DNA of 64,000 nt from an uncultured Eubacteriales bacterium (GTDB lineage Bacteria; Bacillota; Clostridia; Oscillospirales; Acutalibacteraceae): positions 18,080 to 82,079 of the forward strand of contig CAKTEU010000006.1 in the NCBI GenBank assembly GCA_934552855.1, read 5' to 3'. The stretch's first letter is position 1. Every line of letters starts with the position of its first letter. The translations under genes and the position numbers were made by a program. A model generated the notes under the pieces. The model made no database searches. It was not told the origin of the DNA and worked only from the letters and a program-made list of their open reading frames with translations. Of the stretch, positions 52,201 to 59,400 are shown piece after piece.

Positions 52201-55200
52201 TTCAAAGAAATTCTCGAAGTTCCCGCTTCGCATGTATATGAAAAGCAGTCTACAAGTATTGAACCGAACTGCTATAAGAGCGGACATTACATCTTTAAGT
52301 GTAAAAACTGCACTGCATCGTATGAATATGATCTTCCTGCAACAGGAAACCATGAAATTAAGAGTGAAGTAACGCAGAAACAGTCCTGTACTCTTCCCGA
52401 AATGACAAAGTATACCTGTGCAACCGAAGACTGCCCGTATGAAAAGACGGAAATCACGAAGTCTCCGCTCGGTCACAGCTTCAGCGATGATTGGAAAGTT
52501 ACCAAAGAGCCGAACGAAGAAACGGGCGAAAACGGCGAACAGGTACGTTCCTGCACACGTTCCGGCTGCGATGCAACCGAAACCGCACCGATTCCGGCAA
52601 AAATCCACAATTGGGGCGAGACTCCGATTGCAACAACCGATGCAAGCTGCACAGAGGCTGCAACAGAAACCTATAAGTGCACAGGCTGCGACCTTTGCAA
52701 TGAAACGAACGGCTATAAGACTTATGTGAAGACCATCGGTGTTCCGCTTCAGCACAATGTTGTTGTTGATTATACGGCACCGACCTGCACAAAGGAAGGC
52801 AAGTATGTTGCAACATGTACTCTTTGCGGAAAAGAGTTTGCGAATGAAACCCTTCCGGCAACCGGACACAGCTTCAATACTTATCTTCAGGAAAGTTATG
52901 TTCCGGCAACCTGCCGAGAAGAAGGATCGGTAACTTATGCCTGCAGCAACAAGGATTGTAACGAAACTCAGGTTCTGAAACTTGATGTAAATCCGAATGC
53001 TCACAAAATGGTTGAGGATACCAATAACTCAAAGAAAGCAACCTGCACCGAAGCCGGTTACAAGGCATATAAGTGCGAAAACCAGGGTTGCGACCATAAA
53101 TACATGGAGCTGATTGAAAACCCTGTGCCTCATGTCGCAAAAGACACATGGACTGTTGTCAAACCCGCAACCTGCAGCAGCAACGGCTATGAAGTTCTTG
53201 AATGCAAAAACTGTCACGCAATCATGGAAACAAGAGAAATCAAAGCGATTGCACATGCATGGATTACGGTTTCGTCCACTAACGCTGAACCAACTTGCAC
53301 GGAAAGCAGCTACAGCTATAAGAAATGTTCTGTTTGCGGTGCCGTTGATGAAAGCAGTGCCGTTATCAAGAACGCTCTCGGCCATGACTTCAGCAAGTTT
53401 GTTGAAAAGAAAGACGCAACAGCCACGGAAAGCGGCTATGTAATCTATAAGTGTTCACGTGACGGCTGTGAGGAAACTCTCAAATCAATCATTCCGGCTT
53501 CCGGCCATAACTTTACGTCTGAGGTTACAGAGGAACCGACCTGCACCGAAAAGGGAGTAAGAACCTACACCTGCACCGTTCACGAGAACTGCGAGGAAAA
53601 TTACACCGAAGAAATACCCGCTCTCGGACACAAGGCCGGCGATGTTGTAATTACCAAAGCAACCTGCCTTGCAGAGGGTTCGGCTGTTGTCAATTGTACG
53701 GTTTGCAATGCAGAGCTTCATAATAAGACTCTTGAAAAGCTTCCGCATACGTTCAATGACACAAAGAAAGAGGTTGTTCCTGCAACCTGTCAGAAAACCG
53801 GAAGCATAACCTATACCTGCACAACAGACGGTTGCACGGCAAAACTTGTTTATTCGCTTGATAAGACTTTGCATGATTATAAGTTTGATAAGAGCGTTCC
53901 TGCAACCTGCATTGACAGCGGCTATGATGTTTACACCTGCTCGGTTGAAGGTTGCGATGCAAGCTACAACAAAGTTACAAAATCCGCAAACGGTCATAAT
54001 TTTGTTGAAGACACTGCACGCACGGTTGACCCGACCTGCTCAACCGTTGGCCATAAGTACTTCAAGTGCTCTGCTTGCGGCAAAGACGGTTACGATTATG
54101 AAGTTCCCGCAACAGGGAAGCATAATTACACTGAAACCGTAAAGGTTGACCCGACCTGCGAGACTGCCGGATATTCTTACAAAAAGTGCAGCGAATGCGA
54201 TGCAGTCGATAAGAATACAATTAAGGCAATTGATCCTCTCGGTCACGACTATTCGGTTGATAACGGAGACGGAACGGTTTCGTGCTCACGCACCGGTTGC
54301 GACAGCAAAATCACCGTTGAAAAGTTTGTCACTGAAGAAGACGGAACAGTTCACGCATTTGAAGGCAAGATTACAAAACAGTCAACCTGCAAAAAGCAGG
54401 GAACAATTGAGTATACCTGCCGCACACATAAGAACTGTGCAAAGAATCATAGCGAAGCTCTTCCGTTTGCCGAACACAGTGCAACGGCAGCAAGCATTAT
54501 CAAAACCGAACCTGCTTGCAAAGCCGACGGCTCACTCACCAACGGTTCAATTGTTGTTAAGTGCTCAGTCTGCGGAACTCAGATTGGTGAAACTGTAATT
54601 ATTCCGGCGGCTCATAAGTATAAAGTTGTCAAGGTTGAAAGAGCAACCTGTTCTTCAAAGGGCAAGGTAACCGAACAATGCGAAGTTTGCGGATACGAAA
54701 AGGTTACCGAGCTTGAAATGGATGCAACCGCTCATGATTTTAACAGTACTGCATCAATTACTGTTGCCGCAACCTGTGAGGCTGACGGATACGAGGTTTA
54801 CAATTGTAAACACTGTGACGCTCAAAAGTTTGTCAAGACCGGCGAAAAGCTTAATCACAAGCGCACCGAAACAACAACAAAAGACGCAACCTGTCAGGCA
54901 GAAGGATATGTTCGCATTATCTGTCAGGATTGCAAAAAGCTGATTGAAGAAACAATCATTGAAAAAACAGAGCACACTCCTGTAACCGTTAAGGTTAAAC
55001 CGGATTGTGTAAACGGCGGTTCAATCACAACAAAGTGCTCCGTTTGCGGAAAGCTTCTTGAAGATATTGTTTATACGCCTGCAAACGGTCACAGTTGGGG
55101 CGATTGGGTAGTCATTTCGGGCGGAACCTGTGAAGTTGAAGGCAAACGTCAGAGAAAATGTAAAGTTTGCGGTGAGGTTGAAACAATCTCAACCGGAGCC

Positions 55201-56031
55201 GGCGAACACGTATATCCCGAAAATGGCGTTGTAACCGAGCCGACCTGCACCGAAGACGGATACACAACCTATACTTGTACAATTTGCCATAAGCATTCAA
55301 TTGTCAAGGACTACACGCCGAAGAAGGGTCACAATTATTCATCGGATTATAAGATTTATATTAATCCGACCTGCCATTCAACCGGCGCAAAGGCACATTA
55401 CTGCATCAATTGCGGCACATTTGAACCGGATTATCAGCATAAATATGTTGAAATTCCGAAGCTCAACCATGATTACGGTGACTGGACTGTAACCATCAAG
55501 CCGACCTGCGACCAAAACGGCGTAAAGGTTCGCACCTGCTTGAACGAGGGCTGCCCGGAAGGCTATGAAGGCCACGTTCAAAAGGAATTTATTCCGAAAG
55601 AAGGCCATAACTATGGCGAATGGACAGTAACAAAGTATGCAAACTGCACCGAAACCGGAATAAAGGAAAGAACCTGCGATCGCTGCAAGCACACAGAAAC
55701 GGCAGTAATTGAAAAAGGCAGCCACAAGACTGTTGTTGATAATGCTGTTGAAGCAACCTGCACAAGCACCGGTCTCACCGCCGGAAACCATTGCGAAATT
55801 TGCGGAGCAATTCTTGTTGCTCAAAAGGTTATTCCGATGAAGGCTCATATGGATCTTAACGGAGACGGAAAGTGCGATGAATGCTCAACAATAACTTATC
55901 AGCCGGGTAAAAAGGATACCTGCCTTTGCCATAAGACAGGACTTGGCAGAGTATTCTATAAGATTGCCCTTGTATTCTGGAAGCTTTTCAGAATCAAACA
56001 GACCTGCGTTTGCGGCGCAAAGCACTGGTAA
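46246..56031 (+). CDS. Giant secreted Cys-His repeat protein 1 (3261 aa)
   Basis: Start ATG 46246 (AAAGGTGG upstream; an earlier in-frame ATG at 46228 is rejected). Signal peptide with RTGKKALSVF...VFVAP, then a beta domain (about 30-170), a Big-like domain (about 180-285) and one InlB/Flg_new-type repeat (about 285-350; NVTFKNHDGTVLSGPSSY...FAGWSP). From about 358 to 3195 I count roughly 69 units, about 41 residues on average, of the pattern P/A-TC-x9-C-x2-C-x12-H; a few use C-x4-C, and some lack the first Cys. The end has AHMDLNGDGKCDEC, CLCHKTG, a hydrophobic FYKIALVFWKLF, then CVCGAKHW. No sortase or dockerin signal. Probably surface exposed. The three Cys plus one His per unit suggest zinc (CCCH) sites; disulfides are the alternative. 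Length rules out most known repeat families' usual sizes. Confidence 0.9.
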   Translation: MKKFTRTGKKALSVFLAALMVMTAWVFVAPTKAEAVTAGKYKIAFAIYDNDNGSDGIKTLEVKYKYKTNNGTGTESSEKTTSANADGARSHVKNKKDYYIVHEDNVDGFPSYVYAYSKVGNRQYPEFRIKVLVAKAGNANYTQNNTPAGWKEICDFQFHHKDFLGSNTGSASTTSFNNKPTVSSLTLTGGSTTLEVPKSGSAANSSVAFVGTVYDQYGVVWWKAPTLTSNYTTKIDFPVSDNSGVIEATNEKSNASNNYDVTVTASFSGLTSQTKTCKIIVFDYNVTFKNHDGTVLSGPSSYDYNKTPTAPSTNPTRSPDANNHYTFAGWSPTPGALTTGDQNKVYTAQYKAEAHNFVWKTDKEPTCTATGLKHEQCTVCGYKRSENTTVTKKNHTYGAAATCTTPQTCTVCGTQLNPALGHDFSSKTDSDTYLKSAATCVNDAVYYYKCSRCNESSKNHDGTTWTKTGTALGHKFSVKNTDTKYRKSEADCINAAEYYYKCERCDESSKGITDTTFTDGNALGHNWDTGVVTKEQKCTETGIKKYTCSRCRTTKEETLPVLGHLWDNGTVTTSPTCEGAGVRTFVCQRDSSHKKTESINPNGHTWNTVYTTDKKPTCTEKGSESIHCAKCDAIQAGTSRDINPIGHDWGNWVTTVEEDCINAGSETRTCKRNSTHTETRERAALGHNYAKEFTVDVAPTCTEKGSKSRHCTRCDVATTEVTEIPANGHKYSDWIVDTDSTCYSEGTQHRECTVCHVTLETKPVEKKNHTWPVNWTITKAATCTEKGRKEKRCTVEKCKALLIEEETPANGHTDGEWIIDKSPSCTETGKKHQICAVCKETIKEETIGQSPHTLVHEHQNATCTENGYDRNRCSVCNGISDEKILEKLGHDPKVVSDTQPSCYYDGLYKVVCSREGCGAILETEVRPKLGHIYDKGTRYPANCTMGEYIEYVCTRSGCTEDEPGHKMTEVFSNLEALGHDWSAWTPVKGKEPTCTEVGEEERSCQRKGCTAHETRPLSKLGHNMKAGEAVEASCLSGAYTPYTCSNDGCDFSYRIYDDSKPATDHKWVTTTSQEGNVLTVTCECSVCHKTHTKQVTVDEVHNYSVVSEVKAATCKEAGKIKITCDGAHKAGCTEFIEVETPVNANAHNYETKKVDATCKTEGYVLSKCSICGNEIKTTLPTTAHAWNEGVETTPATCTETGVKTFTCSICGDTYTEVIAQVQHNFKLVNTVAPTCKDGGKSGYKVYKCSTCTATYNEITDDAISHKWSDWTVVQKATDKLCGIEKSTCSVCGEEQLRTTDPIGDHNFVEDIATKKAATCTEDGSVTMKCTAHTDCGVTYEKVLPKLGHDMVAGEPVAATCEHEGYTDYKCSRCTHSYRIVTEAKKAHTLETKTEAASCLDPSVTYTYCTACNKLMGEVTVGQALGHEFTIEVSYKAPTNTKNGEKVLKCSHCTETITVVIPAEGHKFELVSTKEATCAETGLETYKCTTHTDCGLSYTNVIPMKAHTYATRVKTPANCVNAGVGEYYCTVCNEVFGEYDIAALGHDFSKVTETVPSTCNTVGYVTKQCSRCDETETTYSSTLADHSWGELRVVQTADETHPGIKVKQCSVCKLYEYEYTAPTGNHKWNEGVVTTPATCTTEGTKTYTCVADGTCACTADKKATYTETIPATGHTAKVDVKEATCTEAGYVKAVCEICHTTLDEKTLEKKEHIYQSEVTTEPTCSQPGVRTFTCALCGDTYTEQIEMVSHDYQPTGEFVVATCTSPKYETYRCTYGCGAEQLVKVGEANGHTVDESKTKTVPATCTTAGSVSKYCSCGQLLSVEVLGPAEHTWETVTVKLPKECDGSKVTYEKCSVCGVIKAESLNITENGNHEYVVTTETAATCTTPGKLVITCKNCENINVKVEVPAVGHTYDDGVLTEGTCKTDGNVTFTCTRDGCTDAQTGHTITKNIGTKNHKYVESGAPTPATCTSSGYQLYKCEYCGKEFKEILEVPASHVYEKQSTSIEPNCYKSGHYIFKCKNCTASYEYDLPATGNHEIKSEVTQKQSCTLPEMTKYTCATEDCPYEKTEITKSPLGHSFSDDWKVTKEPNEETGENGEQVRSCTRSGCDATETAPIPAKIHNWGETPIATTDASCTEAATETYKCTGCDLCNETNGYKTYVKTIGVPLQHNVVVDYTAPTCTKEGKYVATCTLCGKEFANETLPATGHSFNTYLQESYVPATCREEGSVTYACSNKDCNETQVLKLDVNPNAHKMVEDTNNSKKATCTEAGYKAYKCENQGCDHKYMELIENPVPHVAKDTWTVVKPATCSSNGYEVLECKNCHAIMETREIKAIAHAWITVSSTNAEPTCTESSYSYKKCSVCGAVDESSAVIKNALGHDFSKFVEKKDATATESGYVIYKCSRDGCEETLKSIIPASGHNFTSEVTEEPTCTEKGVRTYTCTVHENCEENYTEEIPALGHKAGDVVITKATCLAEGSAVVNCTVCNAELHNKTLEKLPHTFNDTKKEVVPATCQKTGSITYTCTTDGCTAKLVYSLDKTLHDYKFDKSVPATCIDSGYDVYTCSVEGCDASYNKVTKSANGHNFVEDTARTVDPTCSTVGHKYFKCSACGKDGYDYEVPATGKHNYTETVKVDPTCETAGYSYKKCSECDAVDKNTIKAIDPLGHDYSVDNGDGTVSCSRTGCDSKITVEKFVTEEDGTVHAFEGKITKQSTCKKQGTIEYTCRTHKNCAKNHSEALPFAEHSATAASIIKTEPACKADGSLTNGSIVVKCSVCGTQIGETVIIPAAHKYKVVKVERATCSSKGKVTEQCEVCGYEKVTELEMDATAHDFNSTASITVAATCEADGYEVYNCKHCDAQKFVKTGEKLNHKRTETTTKDATCQAEGYVRIICQDCKKLIEETIIEKTEHTPVTVKVKPDCVNGGSITTKCSVCGKLLEDIVYTPANGHSWGDWVVISGGTCEVEGKRQRKCKVCGEVETISTGAGEHVYPENGVVTEPTCTEDGYTTYTCTICHKHSIVKDYTPKKGHNYSSDYKIYINPTCHSTGAKAHYCINCGTFEPDYQHKYVEIPKLNHDYGDWTVTIKPTCDQNGVKVRTCLNEGCPEGYEGHVQKEFIPKEGHNYGEWTVTKYANCTETGIKERTCDRCKHTETAVIEKGSHKTVVDNAVEATCTSTGLTAGNHCEICGAILVAQKVIPMKAHMDLNGDGKCDECSTITYQPGKKDTCLCHKTGLGRVFYKIALVFWKLFRIKQTCVCGAKHW

Positions 56032-56082
56032 GGCTGATGGCATGAAGCATTGCTTTGAATGTTCAAAGCTAAACACAAAATC

Positions 56083-56120
56083 AAAAAAGGAGTCGGCGAA
56101 AAAGCCGGCTCCTTTTTTGA
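56083..56120 (+). terminator. Terminator of giant gene 1
   Basis: AAAAAAGGAGTCGGC / GCCGGCTCCTTTTTT stem 50 bp after the stop. Confidence 0.85.
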
Positions 56121-56236
56121 CAAAACGGTTCAAAAGATATACTTTTGCTTCCTTATTTGCGTTCAAAGGAAGATACATTGTCAAAATCAACAGAAAACAT
56201 TTGTTAATTTTTACGTCACAATTTCATTGAAATTTA

Positions 56237-56265
56237 TTGACATTTGGCCGAAAATCGCTTATTAT
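56237..56265 (+). promoter_or_regulatory. Promoter of giant gene 2
   Basis: TTGACA (56237-56242), 17 bp, TATTAT (56260-56265). The roughly 165-nt leader has ATTCCC/GGGAAT and GTGAGT/ACTCAC pairing possibilities, the latter just before TTTTT and the ribosome site. The 406-bp gap 56032-56437 holds only this and the previous terminator. Confidence 0.7.
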
Positions 56266-56437
56266 AACTATGTATCATAGGATAGGCTTACAATGTGAGT
56301 TTTTATATTCATTTTCTGCTTTTGCATGGTCAGGTGCAAGGCAGCTTACCCGGTTTATCGGAAAAATGTCCGTTGATATAGATTCTTAATTCCCACAGTG
56401 CGAGGGAATGACTCACTTTTTGAAGGAGGAATTTTTA

Positions 56438-59400
56438 ATGAAAAAATGTTTACGCACAGGCAAAAAAGCCCTTTCTGTTTTCATGGCGGTTTTGATGGCA
56501 ATCACCGCAATGGTTTTTGTCGCACCGCAAAAGGCAAGCGCAATTGAAGCCGGCGGTTATAGGGTTACCGTAATTCTTTGGACTACAAACGGTTTTGATA
56601 CGCAGGATAAAAACGGTCTAACGTTGTATGTTAATTACAAAAAGACAGATGCTGCCGGAACAACGGGACAGTTAACTTATCATGTTAATGAAGAGTGGTT
56701 TGACACTGACTGGGGAAAAGAAGTTGGTAGAGATAACAACCACAAATTCACAATTGTTGACGCAGTAATTCCCGGCTTCCCGACCAGCATTAACTTGCCG
56801 GGTAGCAAAAACAACGATGGTTGGGTTAGAACTGACGGTGCCTTTGAGTTTGATGTTTACGTTAATGGAACTTTTCTCTATACGGCAAAAGCAAGGTTCG
56901 AATATAAAGACTCATTTAATCCTACATTTACAGCTACAGAGGCACAGTTGCCTAAAGCGACAAGTGTTGTTTGGACAAAGAGTCCGAGTGACATTACTAT
57001 TCCGTCAGATGAAACAACTGTAAGTACAACTGCAGAAAGTTATTGTGTTGACCAGTATGGAGTTAAGCTTGGAATAGAACCGTCATATACAGTTACATAT
57101 ACTCCGGATGAGACAAAAAACGGATTGAGTGTTTCAACTGCAAGTGATGCGGATAAGGCTTCTGTTACTGTCAGCGCCGATAAAAATGCTTGTCTTTCAG
57201 GTGACGGAAACAATATCAGAACGGCGACTGTTCACGCAGATTATAATTATAAAGGTGTTCCTGTTTCAACCGATACCAATCCGACAACAAAAACATTTAA
57301 AATTATTGATCCGTCATATGATATAACTCTTTTGGAAAACGGAGGAGAAATTAAAACGGAGACTCCTCTTAAAAAGTATTGGGGAGATAGCTATGGCTCT
57401 CTTCCGTATGCAGTGAGAGATGGTTACACACTTATCGGCTTCTATCCAGCAAGTGAAGGTCCTCAAGGCCCATTTTACAATGCAGAAACAAATCCCAAGG
57501 GTGATCCGCTTACGGCTGATTATATTGTTTATAATGACAGCTCATGGTATCCGGCATGGCGTATAAATCAATATACCGCAACTTTCAATTATAAAGACAC
57601 AAATTACAAGGATGTTTTTTCATCATCAAAGGTTTACGTTGGTTCTGCTGTTACAATCCCCGATATTCCGACAGAAATTAATCCCAATGTTGACCATACA
57701 TATATTTTCACCGGTTGGGATAGTGAAGTTGTCGCAACGATGCCGGCAAATGATGTAACGTACACGGCGCAGTACAGTGATACGATTCATCATGCTGACT
57801 ACACTGAAGTTGAAACTCAAATCAATGCGGCTAATAAAAAGAAGAATGAAGAACTCTTTAAAGAAAACGCCTATACTTCTGAAACGGTAGCTGCTTTGGA
57901 AAACGCACTTTCAACCGCTGTTGATTCAAACAGCAACAAACTTCTCAAGTCTCAGCAGTCACAGGTTGATAATATTGCATCTAACCTCAAGAGTGCAATA
58001 GAAAACCTTAAGCTTAAAACATTCACCGTTCTCTTTGTTGATGAAAGCGGCGCAATTATCAAAGACGGATATTACTATGTAAACTACGGTGATAAGGTTG
58101 AAGTTCCGACCGCTCCGGAAAAAGCCTTTGACGCAACATATCACTATGAATTTTCAAAGTGGAATTCAGACAGTAACGACCTTTCCGCTTGCGAAAAAGT
58201 TACCGATAACCTCAAGTATATCGCCGAATTCAATGCGATTGAGCATAAATTCACAGAGACGGTAACGCCGTCCGATTGCTCAAACGACGGAGTTATTACC
58301 CGTACCTGCGATTGCGGCTATACCTATACTTTTGTCAACGAATCCGACAAGGCTCACCACACATGGAGCGAGGATTACAAGGTACTTATTCCTGCAACCT
58401 GCGCAACCGAAGGCAGCGAGGCTTTGTACTGCACCGTTTGCGGCGCAATTGACGAAAGATCAATCAGAACTATTCCTGCTCTTACTCACGATTGGGGCAA
58501 GTGGAATGAAGAAATTTCCGCAACCTGCACCGGCAAGGGCATGAAAGTAAGAGAATGCTCACGCTGCGGCGGTAAAGACGTTGAAGAAATTCCCGTTGCC
58601 GGCCATAAGTGGGGCGAAACAACCGTTGTTGCTCCCACCTGCACAAACGGCGGATACAGTACTCGCACCTGCACCGCTTGCAAAATTACCGAAATTTTTG
58701 ATTTGACGGACGCAACCGGCCATGACCTTTCAACAAAAACAACGGTTGAAGCTACCTGTGTTGCTGCCGGATATAAAGAGACAACCTGCTCGAACGACGG
58801 CTGTGACTATGATCTTGTTGAAACAATTCCTGCAACAGGTGAACATACCTACGGCGACGAAATCGTTCTCACAACCGCAAACTGCATCAGCGACGGCGTT
58901 GCCGAAAAAGAATGTGAAGTTTGCCATAAGGTTGAAAGAACAATTACTCCGAAGCTCACAGAGCATAAATTCGGCGAATGGCAAACTCTTGCAGAGGCAG
59001 GATGCACTACCGATGAAATTCAGATTCGTACCTGCACAATCTGCGGAACAACAGAAACTAAGACAATTGACGGAACCGCTCACCACACATGGGATGCAGA
59101 TGGTAACTATACGGTTGACATTCCCGCAACTTGCACAACGGCCGGTTCAGAATCAATTCACTGTACCGTTTGCGGAGTAAGCAACAAAGAAACTGCAAGA
59201 ACAATTGAAAAGCTCGGTCACGATTACACAAATGCAAGAACCGAGAAGCATGAACAAGACTGCGTAAGCGGCGAATATACAAAGACTTTCTGCACAAGAT
59301 CTGGTTGTGATCACTATGAACTTGTTTTTGCCGAGGGTGAAAAGGGTGAAGCACGTGGTCATGACTTCGCAAATGAAATTACCGTTGAAGGAAAAACAAA

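Noticed and set aside
52156..53004. 282-residue reverse ORF inside giant gene 1, and many similar ones
   Set aside because: They are mirror frames of the repetitive Cys units, without ribosome sites or coherent domains.
55845..55900. Dockerin domain at the end of giant 1 (DLNGDGKCD loop)
   Set aside because: Only one EF-hand-like loop is present; dockerins need a duplicated pair. It is treated as part of the C-terminal module.
56266..56437. c-di-GMP riboswitch before giant gene 2
   Set aside because: The conserved GEMM core sequence is not present, only generic hairpins.
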